64,000 bases of DNA from Streptomyces sp. NRRL F-5123 (GTDB lineage: Bacteria > Actinomycetota > Actinomycetes > Streptomycetales > Streptomycetaceae): NCBI RefSeq assembly GCF_000721495.1, contig NZ_JOHY01000012.1, positions 146,994 through 210,993 of the forward strand, given 5' to 3'. Made by a program: the position numbers and the translations under genes. The notes below the pieces were generated by a model. That model worked only from the letters and a program-made list of their open reading frames with translations. It had not been told where the DNA came from and did no database searches. The first letter of the stretch is position 1. Each line of letters begins with the position of its first letter. Below are positions 14,095-22,836 of this stretch, one piece after another.

Positions 14095-17000
14095 CTACAG
14101 GGCGAGGGTCATCGGATGGGCGAGACGCATGCCCGTGCCCGCATTCCACGCGCGGCTGATGCCGTTGCGGGCCCGGGTGACGGCCATGGTCTGCGGGCTG
14201 GACTGTGCTCCGGCCACCGGCATGATGCGGACGCCCCACGCCATCCACACGGCGGACGCCGCTGGGGTGCCGCCGTGGCGGGCGCGGACCTGCGCCGTGG
14301 ATGCGGAGGCGGGCGCGACGAGGATCTGCGAGAGGAAAACCCACTGCCCAGCCGGGACGGCGAATCCGCTGCCGAGGCTGCTCGACAAGAATGTCGCCGT
14401 CGAGCTGTACCAGTCCACGGCGGGTCGTAGATCGCTGTGGCCGCCGGGGCTGTACGCCCACATGCACACGGTGTAGGACGCGCCCGGGGTGATGCTGCCG
14501 ACCGCGGTGCGGTCGACCGCGATAGCGCCGCCCGACGCCGAGGTGCCGTTCGGGGTGATCTGGAGGACTGGCCCCGTGATCCCATCCGGGCGCGGCATCG
14601 CCACCGGCGCCACGGTGGCGGTGGTGCCCATCGCTGCCCAGCCCGCGATCCCGAAGTCCATCCACGGGTTCACGTTGAGGACAGTCGCGCCGACTGCCTC
14701 AACTCGCATGATCTCGCCGCCGACCCGAATGTCCCACGGGGCCTCGGCAGGGTCGGCCGTCCACAGCGGCCCGGGCGAGGACGCCACGGACAACGTGGTG
14801 CCCGACGCGGTAACGCCCGTGGCCAGCGACGACCCGTCCGTATCGGCACGGCCGAGTACGGGGTCACCGACCACGCCGACCGTCCACGGCGCGCCAGGCG
14901 CACCGTTGAAGGTGATGTCCCAGTCGTAGAGGCCGATCGTCTCGGTGTAGCCCTCGGCGAGCAGGTCGAGCACGTCGCCGACACCTCCGCACTCGGGCGG
15001 CGGGTGCGCGATGGTCATGCGGTCACCGACGTCGACCGCCTTGGCGGCCTCGATGAGCCCGGGGGCGGCGGACAGGTCGATGTGCACCGACGGGTAGCGG
15101 GAGGCGTCCTGCGTGCCGAGGTGCAGCTGCCAGCCGGCCATGTCCGGCAACTGGTCGTCGGACTGCACGTTGTAGGTGCCGCCACCCGGGACCGGGCCGA
15201 TTCCGTCCGGAGGAAGCTGGACCGACAGGGGCCCGTCCGGTTGCGTCACGCGGGCGCTCGACCCGTTCACCCGGGACACCGTGATGTCGTTGCGCGCGGC
15301 CTGGTCGTCGTCGACCGGCTCCAGCGGCGGCGCGATGTGGCCGTCCACGGCGTAGTCAAGTGCCAGCCGGACGGGCTGGTTGTACATCGAGGTGCGGCGC
15401 CGGTAGACGAGGTACGCGGCTTCCCGGGCCTCGTGGAGCACGCCCATGTCGGCGTCGGCGCACTCGTTGAGCAGGTCGAGCAGGGGCGCGGGCCGCTGCG
15501 GGCCCATGGCGGTGGTCGGGCCGGTCCCGGCCGGGAAGGCGACGGGCATGCCTTGCTCGCGGCACAGGCGCTCGATGCGGGCGTGGGCCTGCTCGCCGTT
15601 GAATCCTCGGTCGGCGTCGTTGAAGATCGTCGTCTCCTGAGCGGCGAACACGGCGAGGTGGCCGATCCTCAGGCCCTCGATCGCTGCCCCGTAGGTGGCG
15701 GACAGCGCGGTGACACTGCCGATCTTTCCCGTGAGGGTTGCGGAGTCGACGCCGTAGGCGGTGCCGCCGATGGTGATGACGCCGAAGTGGAACGACATGG
15801 TGGTGGCGGTGAGCTGCCGTGAGTACAGGACGAGCCGGTTCCACGTGCCGATCGAGTTGGGCGCGGGCAGGGTGCTGGTGTCGTCGGCCGTGACGCCGTC
15901 CGCGTAGACGAACGTCACGGTGAAGGACGAGCCGGTGAGGCTGATACGGATGCTCGCGAACAGGCCGCCGGCCAGCCGGATCGTGAGCACCTCGGATGAC
16001 GTCGCCGGAGCGGTGTCGACCCGGTACACGCACTCGACGTGCCACCCGGCCGGTGTGCCTGCCGGGGCGGGCACGGGCATGCTGAGCATGGCCGCGGACC
16101 CGGTGGCCGGCAGCGCGGCCGATCCCGGCAGCGAGTCGTCCGCCGCCCAGGTGAACCCCGTCAGCCGGGCCGGTGATCCTCCGGGCAGCCCTGACGCGGC
16201 CTGGGTCGCCGTGGTGCCGTCCTCACAGGGCACATAGGCCAGGACGTCGGGGTCGCTGGGGATTCTCCGCCGCAGGGTGGACTGCAGGGGGTTGGTGCCG
16301 GTGCCGTAGCGGCGCAGCGGGCCCGCGGCCTCGACGGGCACGTACCGGTCGTTGCCGCTGGTGTCCCATTTCGGGGGCCAGTTGCTGACCTCGGCGTGCA
16401 GGCGGTAGTCGCGGTCGCTGATCTCGGCGCCGCCGGACGTCGTCCAGGTACGGCCCGCGGCGTCGGTGTAGGGGCTCGTGCCGGCCGCAGGGGTGGAGAA
16501 GACGGGGTTGGCCACCACGGGGCCGTCGATGCCATTGCGGACCTCGACGGCGTGGATGCGGCCGACGGGCGGAAGGCCGGCGGTGGTGCCGCGGACGTCG
16601 CCGACGTCGAGCGGCGCGGTCGAGGCGAAGACGCTGGTCGTGCCGGGGATCGAGAACGTGCCGAACGCGGTCCAGGGCCCGGCGGTGCCGGGCGTGAGGC
16701 TGTAGTAGAACGAGGCGACGTTCGCGCCCGCCCCGTTGTTGACGTCGAGGGTGACGCGGAAGGAGATCCGCCCGCTGCTGGGCACGGGCAGCAGGTCGTC
16801 GGGCCAGTTGGCCAGGATGCTGGCCTCGGTCCCGTCCGGGCTCCAGGCGATGTACGGGCGCCCCTCGGGGTCGAGGGAGACGCGCCAGGAGAACGCGCCC
16901 GCCCCCGCCCACTTCCCGATGAGGTCGACGTAGTCGTTGCCGGTGTCCCAGGCCAGCAGCGTGGCGTCCACGCGGACGTCGAGGTCGCCGGTGATGTCGA

Positions 17001-17328
17001 GCGCGGCGACGTCCGGTGTGCTGGCCCGTGCGCCGGACAGGCCGGGCAGCCGCAGGTACCGCGCGGCCGCGGGCACCGACACCCGGACGGGGGTGTTGCG
17101 GCCGATCAGCCCGTATAGGTCGCTCATCGCGTTGCGCGGCGAGTAGCGGCCGTTGCGGTTGTTGAAGGTGATGGTGGCCCGGCAGTGGTCGGGGCGGGTC
17201 GCCTCGTCCGAGCGGCCGCGGCTGATGGTGATCAGGTCGCGCAGCAGGACGTCGCCGGACACGTCCGTCCAGATCCCACCGATCTGCAGCTCGGTGCGCA
17301 CGTCCAGGGGATCGGCGGGGAACGCCAT
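14095..17328 (-). CDS. Large minor tail (tail tip) protein with lectin-like domain
   Basis: A 1077-aa protein starting at the ATG at 17328, preceded by an ideal AGGAGGT. The N-terminus (DVRTELQIGGIWTDVSGDVL, RGRSDEATRPDHCRATITFNNRNGRYSPRNA) is the conserved opening of actinophage minor tail proteins. The middle has two beta-sandwich regions resembling concanavalin/LamG-like glycan-binding folds (around residues 110-230 and 330-480). A baseplate-hub-like segment (DLLNECADADMGVLHEAREAAYLVYRRR) and a further jelly-roll-like C-terminal part follow. It presumably forms the tip and binds the host surface. It follows the tape-measure gene directly. Confidence 0.8.
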   Translation of the reverse strand: MAFPADPLDVRTELQIGGIWTDVSGDVLLRDLITISRGRSDEATRPDHCRATITFNNRNGRYSPRNAMSDLYGLIGRNTPVRVSVPAAARYLRLPGLSGARASTPDVAALDITGDLDVRVDATLLAWDTGNDYVDLIGKWAGAGAFSWRVSLDPEGRPYIAWSPDGTEASILANWPDDLLPVPSSGRISFRVTLDVNNGAGANVASFYYSLTPGTAGPWTAFGTFSIPGTTSVFASTAPLDVGDVRGTTAGLPPVGRIHAVEVRNGIDGPVVANPVFSTPAAGTSPYTDAAGRTWTTSGGAEISDRDYRLHAEVSNWPPKWDTSGNDRYVPVEAAGPLRRYGTGTNPLQSTLRRRIPSDPDVLAYVPCEDGTTATQAASGLPGGSPARLTGFTWAADDSLPGSAALPATGSAAMLSMPVPAPAGTPAGWHVECVYRVDTAPATSSEVLTIRLAGGLFASIRISLTGSSFTVTFVYADGVTADDTSTLPAPNSIGTWNRLVLYSRQLTATTMSFHFGVITIGGTAYGVDSATLTGKIGSVTALSATYGAAIEGLRIGHLAVFAAQETTIFNDADRGFNGEQAHARIERLCREQGMPVAFPAGTGPTTAMGPQRPAPLLDLLNECADADMGVLHEAREAAYLVYRRRTSMYNQPVRLALDYAVDGHIAPPLEPVDDDQAARNDITVSRVNGSSARVTQPDGPLSVQLPPDGIGPVPGGGTYNVQSDDQLPDMAGWQLHLGTQDASRYPSVHIDLSAAPGLIEAAKAVDVGDRMTIAHPPPECGGVGDVLDLLAEGYTETIGLYDWDITFNGAPGAPWTVGVVGDPVLGRADTDGSSLATGVTASGTTLSVASSPGPLWTADPAEAPWDIRVGGEIMRVEAVGATVLNVNPWMDFGIAGWAAMGTTATVAPVAMPRPDGITGPVLQITPNGTSASGGAIAVDRTAVGSITPGASYTVCMWAYSPGGHSDLRPAVDWYSSTATFLSSSLGSGFAVPAGQWVFLSQILVAPASASTAQVRARHGGTPAASAVWMAWGVRIMPVAGAQSSPQTMAVTRARNGISRAWNAGTGMRLAHPMTLAL

Positions 17329-17339
17329 GGGATGACCTC

Positions 17340-19241
17340 CTACGTGCCGTTGCCGAAGGCGATGTTGACGTTGCCGCGCCCGTGGACGCGGACGAGCTTG
17401 CGGTTGGCGCGCAGCAGGTCGGACTCGCCGGGCAGCCGGACCTCGACGATGACGTGGCCGCCGATGCCGCCGCGGGTCAGCGGCGCGACGGTGGCGCCCG
17501 CAGGCAGTTGCAGCATCTCGGGCCCGTTCTCGCCGACGATCGCTGCGCCGCCGCCGAGGATGTGACCGCCCTTGGCCAGGTAGGGGATGTTCGGCGTGCC
17601 CAGGGTGAACCCGCCGACCTTGCCCACACCGGGGATGTGCGTATTGACGCCGGGGATGGAGAAGGCCAGGCCGTTCCACTTGCCGATGATCCAGTTGATC
17701 GCCGACTTGAAGGCGCCCTTCACCCCGTCGAACATGCCCGTCGCCGCCTTGGAGATGCGGCCGGGCAGCTTCTGGACGTATCCGACGACCTGGTCCCAGT
17801 GCTTGTACACGTAGGCCGTGGCGAGGCCGATCGGCCCGGTGAGAATGCCCAAGATGTACGGCCAGTTCTTCTTGATCCAGTTCCACGTAATCTGTGCCGC
17901 GCCCTTGATCAGGCCCCAAGACGCCTGCCAGGCCGTCTGGAACCACGTCGTCTTCGTCGCGATCACCACGATCACCGCGATCAAGGCGAGGATGCCGAGG
18001 ACGATCAACGTGACCGGGTTCGCGGCGAGCGCGGCGTTGAAGAGCCACTGCACGCCGGTCGCGATGGTCGTCACCGCGGTCCAGGCGGTCGTGGCCGCGG
18101 TCCAGGCGATCTGGCCCAGCCGGATGGCCAGGATCACCGCGGCGACGGCACCGAGCCCGATCGCGAGGGGCTTGATGTACTGCTGGTTGGCCATCGCGAA
18201 GTTGATGAAGTGCCCGGAGACCTCGGCCAGCTTCATCTGCGCCTCCCTCTTGAACTTCTCCAGGGCGGCCCCGGGATTGTCGCCGACGGTCTTGGCCATC
18301 TTGTCGGCGGCCCCGCCGACCTGGCCGAGGGCCTGCACAGCGGTCGAGGGGTCGAGGGAGTACAGGGCTTTGCCGAGGTCTTCGGCCTGCGTGCCGAACA
18401 GCTGGGTGGCGACTTGGGCCTGCTTGACGGGGTCCTTGATGCCCCGCAGCCGGTCGAGGACGGTGTCGAGGCCGTCTGTAGCGTCCTTGCCGCCGTGGCC
18501 GATCTGCTCGGCCATCCCACGGGCGTTCAGCCCGAGGGCCTTGAAGCCCTGTGCCGTGGTCGTGCTGCCGTCCACGGCCCGGATCGAGAACTCCTTGATC
18601 GCGTCGGCGACCAGGTCGGCGTCTCGCGCGCCGCCCTTGAGTCCCTGGCTGAGCAGGCCCGTTGCCATCTGCCCGTCGATGCCGAACTTTCGGAACTGCG
18701 TCCCGTACTCGTTCATCGTGTCGAGCAGGTCGTCGGCCTTGTTCGCCCCGGACTGGAAGCCCTTGGTCAGGATGTCCAGGGCCTCACCGGCGTTCTTCGC
18801 CAGCCCGGTTTTGATCATCTGGCCGACCGCGTTGGTGACGCCCCCCAGGTCCTGGTCGAAGGTCTGCGCGAGGGCCATGACGTCGGTGGTGACCCCCTGA
18901 AGGCCGCCCTTCACCTTGGAGACGTCGCCGATCTGCTGGTAGACGCCCTTGACCGCCTCGTCGACCTCGCCCACGGACTCGCCCCAGTTCTGGGCGTAGA
19001 CCTTCGCCGCGGTCTTCGACAGCTCAGCGGCCTTGGCCGGGCCGATGCCGAGCTGAGCCTGAAGCTTGCCGCTGGCCGCCGACATGTCCAGCGACGCGGC
19101 CACGCCCACGCCGAAGGCCCCGGCGACACCGGCCGAGACGGCGGTGGCTGCGGTGGTGAACTTCTCCTTCATCCGCCCGACGGTCTCGGACGCGCGGTCG
19201 CGCGCGACGAGGTTGAACACCAGCGACGTATCCGACGCCAC
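17340..19241 (-). CDS. Tail tape measure protein
   Basis: A 633-aa protein. The N-terminal ~350 residues are long helices with the TP901-type signature (LVARDRASETVGRMKEKF; LQAQLGIGPAKAAELSKTAAKVYAQ). A hydrophobic multi-helix stretch follows at ~365-450, then tryptophan-rich repeats (WNWIKKNWPYI, WIIGKWNGL) and a glycine-rich C-terminal block (GEKGPEML-like GENGPEMLQLPAGATVAPL) typical of tape measures. It sets tail length and is ejected with DNA. At 633 aa the predicted tail is on the short side for a siphophage (tails scale at about 1.5 Angstrom per residue). Confidence 0.93.
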   Translation of the reverse strand: MASDTSLVFNLVARDRASETVGRMKEKFTTAATAVSAGVAGAFGVGVAASLDMSAASGKLQAQLGIGPAKAAELSKTAAKVYAQNWGESVGEVDEAVKGVYQQIGDVSKVKGGLQGVTTDVMALAQTFDQDLGGVTNAVGQMIKTGLAKNAGEALDILTKGFQSGANKADDLLDTMNEYGTQFRKFGIDGQMATGLLSQGLKGGARDADLVADAIKEFSIRAVDGSTTTAQGFKALGLNARGMAEQIGHGGKDATDGLDTVLDRLRGIKDPVKQAQVATQLFGTQAEDLGKALYSLDPSTAVQALGQVGGAADKMAKTVGDNPGAALEKFKREAQMKLAEVSGHFINFAMANQQYIKPLAIGLGAVAAVILAIRLGQIAWTAATTAWTAVTTIATGVQWLFNAALAANPVTLIVLGILALIAVIVVIATKTTWFQTAWQASWGLIKGAAQITWNWIKKNWPYILGILTGPIGLATAYVYKHWDQVVGYVQKLPGRISKAATGMFDGVKGAFKSAINWIIGKWNGLAFSIPGVNTHIPGVGKVGGFTLGTPNIPYLAKGGHILGGGAAIVGENGPEMLQLPAGATVAPLTRGGIGGHVIVEVRLPGESDLLRANRKLVRVHGRGNVNIAFGNGT

Positions 19242-19247
19242 GGCCAG

Positions 19248-19807
19248 TCACCCGCCCTTCAGCTTGGCTTCCTGCTCGGCGATGTCCTTGGCGTAGGCGT
19301 CGAGCCAGTCCAAGAGGTGGTCGGTCTCCTCGACCGTGTAGGCCGCCCAGTCGTCGGGGCGCACGCCCAGCAGGTGGGACGCGTTGCCCAGCTGGCTCAG
19401 ACGACGACTGGCGGCAGGACTTTTCCCTCCTGCTCCGGGTCGTCCTCGGCGGTCTCCATCTCCGCCTGCAGGCCCTGCAGGGTCTGCTCCAGCTGCTCGC
19501 CGCTGAGGTTGTCCCGGGCATCGCGCATCATCTGCGCGTACTCCTGCTTGCTGAACTCCAGCCGCAGCTCGTCCCACGCGAAGTCGACGTCGCCGTACTT
19601 CGTCGTCGGGTGGTCGCGCTTGAGCATCACCCACAGCAGCGCCCGCCGGCAGACCGAGCTGCCCTTCATGACGTCCTGGGTGAACTCGGCGAAGGGCCGG
19701 TCGGTGTGCTTCTCGATGGCCTCCCGCTCCGCGGACATGAGCTTGCGCGGGTCGTAGCGCCAGCGGGTCGGCTCCTCGGAGCCCTCGGGCTGATACACCA
19801 GGTACAC
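19248..19807 (-). CDS. Tail assembly chaperone, -1 frameshift product (gpGT-like)
   Basis: Ribosomes reading the upstream chaperone can slip back one base on G-GGA-AAA (19427-19421 on the minus strand) and continue as SPAASRRLSQLGNASHLLG, then DDWAAYTVEETDHLLDWLDAYAKDI, stopping at 19248. The T-like extension has no start or ribosome site of its own and ends 7 bp before the tape-measure start, the classic lambda G/GT arrangement. Length about 186 aa. The coordinates describe the joined product; the first part shares frame with 19397-19807. Confidence 0.88.
19397..19807 (-). CDS. Tail assembly chaperone (gpG-like)
   Basis: A 136-aa helical protein starting at GTG 19807 with AGGAG upstream. 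It begins YLVYQPEGSEEPTRWRYDPRKL, continues with REAIEKHTDRPFAEFTQDVMKG and a long acidic helix rich in Glu/Gln, and ends KVLPPVVV. This is the short product of the frameshift pair that binds the tape measure during tail assembly. The slippery site lies 8 codons before its stop. Confidence 0.85.
   Translation of the reverse strand: MYLVYQPEGSEEPTRWRYDPRKLMSAEREAIEKHTDRPFAEFTQDVMKGSSVCRRALLWVMLKRDHPTTKYGDVDFAWDELRLEFSKQEYAQMMRDARDNLSGEQLEQTLQGLQAEMETAEDDPEQEGKVLPPVVV
19421..19427 (-). promoter_or_regulatory. -1 ribosomal frameshift slippery site GGGAAAA
   Basis: On the minus strand the heptamer reads G GGA AAA in the zero frame, matching X-XXY-YYZ. Coding continuity in the -1 frame for about 50 residues afterwards, with no initiator, supports programmed frameshifting. 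Confidence 0.88.
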
Positions 19808-19819
19808 GGGGGTGCTCTC

Positions 19820-20326
19820 CTACTCTCCGGCGCGGTCGGCAATCCGCTGCGCCATGGCTTCCATCGCTTCGTGGACGGCCCGTTTGTAGACCTCGTTGCG
19901 GCCGGCCATCGCGCGGTCGAACCAGTCGAATTTGCCGACCTGAACGCGCCAGTTCCCGTTCCAGTCCTTGGTCCGGAAGCCGCCGATCTTCTGGGTCCGC
20001 TTGGGGGCGTTGGGGAAGCCGCGGATGTTCGGGGTCTTCTTGGCCTTGACCCGGGCGCCGGTCCACCGGCCGCCCAGTTTCACCTCGGGCTTGACCTTTT
20101 TGGCGATGGCCTGCCGCAGCCCGGGTCCGCCGCCGGCGCCGTGGTCGGACCGCATCGACATGATCCCGGACTTGGCCATGTCCGCAGCCGGGTTCAGCGC
20201 GGCCCGCAGGTTCGCCGCAAGCTCCTTGCGCAGCTGTTTGCCGTCCGCTTCCGCGGACAGCGCCCGGCCGAGAGCTTGGATGCCCTCGACGGACACCGAC
20301 ATCTCGATCGGGGACGGATCGGCCAT
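19820..20326 (-). CDS. Tail completion / HK97 gp10-like protein
   Basis: A 168-aa basic protein that begins MSVSVEGIQALGRALSAEADGKQLRKELAANLRAAL, the typical N-terminus of HK97 gp10-like head-tail joining proteins, with a lysine-rich centre (KKVKPEVK, KAKKTPNI). It starts at an ATG that overlaps the stop of the upstream tail-tube gene (ATGA). Position between tube protein and chaperones is unusual, as gp10-like genes are normally upstream of the tube gene, but synteny with actinophages of this type allows it. Confidence 0.65.
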   Translation of the reverse strand: MADPSPIEMSVSVEGIQALGRALSAEADGKQLRKELAANLRAALNPAADMAKSGIMSMRSDHGAGGGPGLRQAIAKKVKPEVKLGGRWTGARVKAKKTPNIRGFPNAPKRTQKIGGFRTKDWNGNWRVQVGKFDWFDRAMAGRNEVYKRAVHEAMEAMAQRIADRAGE

Positions 20327-20736
20327 CAGACGGTCGCCCGGGTCACCACGCCCGACGTCGGGTAGCTCACGGACACGGACGCCTCGTCGCCGACCGACCC
20401 GGTGATCGGGTTCCACGCCTTGATCAGCAGGTTCCCGGTGTACTTCGGGTTCGACGTGCTTACCGCGCCCTGGTCGGCGCGGAACTCAAAGGGGACGACC
20501 GTGCCGAGCAGGGGCCACATGATCGAGTCGAGTTTCGTCGCGGCGAAGTCCTGCTTGAACTCCAGGGCGACGCTGCCCGACTTCAGGCCGCCGAGGACTT
20601 CCTTCCATCCCAGGCTGCCGTAGGTGGTGACGTCCTTCTCCTCGACCTCGACCGTGATCTCGGCCTTGTTGGCGTAGGTCGACAGGTCGTTGCTGTTGAT
20701 GCTGACGTACTCGGCCAGCAGGACCATCTTGGGCAT
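20326..20736 (-). CDS. Tail tube protein, second paralogue
   Basis: A 136-aa beta-rich protein (LAEYVSINSNDLSTYANKAEITVEVEEKDVTTYGSLGWKEVLGGLKSG) resembling phage tail-tube subunits. It shares an ordered pattern (AEI-x-E-EKD-T-Y-x-S-GWKEVL-GL-S) with the protein encoded immediately upstream at 20749-21483, so the pair arose by duplication. One may form the tube and the other a cap, spacer or decorated tube subunit. Both overlap tightly with neighbours. Confidence 0.75.
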   Translation of the reverse strand: MPKMVLLAEYVSINSNDLSTYANKAEITVEVEEKDVTTYGSLGWKEVLGGLKSGSVALEFKQDFAATKLDSIMWPLLGTVVPFEFRADQGAVSTSNPKYTGNLLIKAWNPITGSVGDEASVSVSYPTSGVVTRATV

Positions 20737-20748
20737 CTGGTGCCTCCC

Positions 20749-21483
20749 TTATGCGATGCCGAGTGCGGCGGTGAACAGGAACGAGGGGGTGGTGCCGGAG
20801 ATCGTCCAGGCGATCCGGAACCAGTCGTCGGCGATCGCCGTACCGTCGGTGCGCAGGATCTGCCCACCGGGTGCGGTGGCGGCGGCGAAGGTCAGCTTCG
20901 TGGCGGCCGAGGTGAAGCCGGTGTTGTCGTCGGACTCGACCCGGGCCGTGATGGACGGGGTGCCGGTGCCGGCCACCGACAGGACGTGCACCGCGGCGTA
21001 CAGCCGCTTCCCGGCCGGGATCGCGCCCAGCTGGATCGACGTGCCCGTACCCGTGGCGGTGCGCGCGGTGCCCGGCGGGTGCGCGATCTGACCGCGCGCG
21101 ACCGGCCACGACCCGGACGCCTTGCCGGTCCACGGGGCGACCTCGCCGACGGCGTCGCCCAGCTTGTAGCTGGACCGCAGGGCGTTGGTGAAGTACGCGA
21201 GCGTGCCGACCGTGGCATCGGTCGGGCAGACCGTCCACGGGGCGGTCCCGCCGAGCTGCGCCCACGAACTGTCGTCGACCTTGCCAGGGTCACCGGCCTC
21301 CCACTGCCCTTCGGCGTTGATGGTGCTGGACGCCAGCCCTGCGAGGACTTCCTTCCAGCCGCCGCTGCGGTAGTTCGTGGCGTCCTTGTCCTCGAACTCC
21401 GCGGCGATCTCGGCCTTGGCGGTGTTGCCCGACAGGTCGGCGCCGCCAGCGAACAGCCGCACGTCCAGCAGGATCTGCTTCAC
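20749..21483 (-). CDS. Tail tube-like protein with C-terminal beta domain
   Basis: A 244-aa protein. Residues 1-~75 align by eye with the N-terminal half of the following tail-tube gene (SGNTAKAEIAAEFEDKDATNYRSGGWKEVLAGL). The C-terminal ~130 residues form an extra Ser/Thr/Ala-rich beta domain (LYAAVHVLSVAGTGTPSITARVESDDNTGF) like those decorating tail tubes. Its start overlaps the stop of the connector gene by 4 bases. It is either the major tube protein or a companion to the shorter paralogue. Confidence 0.7.
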   Translation of the reverse strand: MKQILLDVRLFAGGADLSGNTAKAEIAAEFEDKDATNYRSGGWKEVLAGLASSTINAEGQWEAGDPGKVDDSSWAQLGGTAPWTVCPTDATVGTLAYFTNALRSSYKLGDAVGEVAPWTGKASGSWPVARGQIAHPPGTARTATGTGTSIQLGAIPAGKRLYAAVHVLSVAGTGTPSITARVESDDNTGFTSAATKLTFAAATAPGGQILRTDGTAIADDWFRIAWTISGTTPSFLFTAALGIA

Positions 21484-21932
21484 GTGGCGGCTCCATCGCC
21501 GATGACGCGAATCGTCAACTCGGCGCCGAGGTACTGCACGCCGCTGACCTCGTACCAGCGATAGGACTGCACCCGGGTCACGTGCAGGTCGTCGGCCAGG
21601 CCACCCAGGGCGTACTCACCCGGAAGGCCGCGGGCGGACTCGATCGCAGCCTTCAGGCTGGCCGGACCGGACCCGGACAGCAGCGCGTCCAGGGTGCGCT
21701 GCCCGGACAGGTCGTCCGAGCGGGACACCAGGACAGCGCCGGTGAACTCGACCTCGTCCTGCCCACGGCGGAAGGTCTGGTCGAAGGTGACGGTGTAGTC
21801 GCCGACGTAGAACTGCGGGGTGGTGACCGCGTCGGTGGCGTAGCCGGTCGAGGTCAGCTTCGCGGTGCCCGCGGGCATGGTGACGGTGCGGGCGGCGTCG
21901 GCGATGGCGTTGCGGACAGCAGAGATGTCCAT
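21480..21932 (-). CDS. Head-tail connector / tail terminator-type protein
   Basis: A 150-aa protein starting at the ATG at 21932 (DISAVRNAIADAARTV). Alternating strands and a central FYVGDYTVTFDQTFRRG segment, followed by SARGLPGEYALGGLADDLHVTRVQSYRWYEV, are seen in minor connector or tail-terminator proteins located between gp6-like connectors and the tail tube. The assignment rests mainly on position and size. Confidence 0.6.
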   Translation of the reverse strand: MDISAVRNAIADAARTVTMPAGTAKLTSTGYATDAVTTPQFYVGDYTVTFDQTFRRGQDEVEFTGAVLVSRSDDLSGQRTLDALLSGSGPASLKAAIESARGLPGEYALGGLADDLHVTRVQSYRWYEVSGVQYLGAELTIRVIGDGAAT

Positions 21933-21943
21933 GGGGGTCCTCC

Positions 21944-22540
21944 TCAGGCGAAGCCGGGCAGTACGAACTGCTCGATCAGGTTCCACACGTCCGGGTCACG
22001 GCGGGACAGCCGCACGACCCCCCATTCGGCGTTGCCGATGATCCCCTCGGGGGAGTCCTTGCGCTTGTACAAGCGGTTGGCCTGGATCAGCGCGGCCTCG
22101 GTGACCTCGTCCGGGACGGCGGGCCAGCCGAACTGGGCGGTGACCCGGATCCGCATGATGGGGATGGCCCAGATGTTCATCACGCGCAGCAGGCCCGTGA
22201 TCGGCTCGCCGTCCGCGAGGGCGTTGTCGGGCCAGGGTTCGTAGTCGGTGACGGCCGCGAACGATCCGGTCTGTCCGATCTCGACGACCAGGCCGTCGAC
22301 GGCGCCGATGTCGTCGGTGCGGAGAAGTTCGCCGTCGTCCTCGCGGACCAGGCGCTGCCGCGGGTTGTAGGTGCGGGTGACCGGCTCCTCGTCGAGCCAG
22401 AAGCGGCGGCCGGTGGCCCGCTCGATGCCGCGTGACGCGGCGCCGAGCGCGGAGGTCAGCAGCGCGTCGCGGGTGGTGTCGTCCGGCTCGATGTTCAGGC
22501 GGGCCTTCAGGTCGGCGAGGGTGCCGTAGGAGGTGGCCAT
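21944..22540 (-). CDS. Head-tail connector (gp6-like)
   Basis: A 198-aa protein with the classical gp6-like start (SYGTLADLKARLNIEPDDTTRDALLTSALGAASRGIERATGRRFW), a mostly helical adaptor that binds under the portal. The middle is a beta insertion (VTRTYNPRQRLVREDDGELL), and a helical C-terminus has EVTEAALIQANRLYKRKDSPEGI. It starts at an ATG overlapping the upstream stop (TGATG). Confidence 0.85.
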   Translation of the reverse strand: MATSYGTLADLKARLNIEPDDTTRDALLTSALGAASRGIERATGRRFWLDEEPVTRTYNPRQRLVREDDGELLRTDDIGAVDGLVVEIGQTGSFAAVTDYEPWPDNALADGEPITGLLRVMNIWAIPIMRIRVTAQFGWPAVPDEVTEAALIQANRLYKRKDSPEGIIGNAEWGVVRLSRRDPDVWNLIEQFVLPGFA

Positions 22541-22761
22541 CAGGTCGAGTCCCGTGCGCGGGTACGGCGGCCCTTGGGCGGCGTCGACCGCGAGGCCGGC
22601 GCCTTCGCGTCGCCGTCGGGGACGGGCGTGCGGTGGCCGAGCTGGCGCAGCTGCTCGTCGACCTGCGCCACCCGGTCGGCGAGACCGGCCTGGACGAGGC
22701 CTTCGCGCTCGCGCAGCAGCGCGGCGATCATCGGGTCGGTGCTCTTCGGCTCTTCGGCCAT
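22540..22761 (-). CDS. Small head-region protein, 73 aa
   Basis: It starts MAEEPKSTDPMIAALLREREGLVQAGLADRVAQVDEQLRQLG, one amphipathic helix, then a basic proline-rich tail. It is located between major capsid and connector genes, where actinophages commonly encode a short helical protein of unknown role. The coupled overlap with the next gene supports it. Confidence 0.6.
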   Translation of the reverse strand: MAEEPKSTDPMIAALLREREGLVQAGLADRVAQVDEQLRQLGHRTPVPDGDAKAPASRSTPPKGRRTRARDST

Positions 22762-22836
22762 GGCTTCCTCCTGATCGGGTGCGGGGTGCGCGGCGGCCGC
22801 GCCCCGCCGGTGTGGCGGGCCGCGGCCGGGGCGGGG

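Noticed and set aside
17382..19757. A 791-residue plus-strand frame opposite the tape measure gene
   Set aside because: Antisense of a GC-rich gene with no conserved motif; the tape measure has clear family features and sits correctly in the tail operon.
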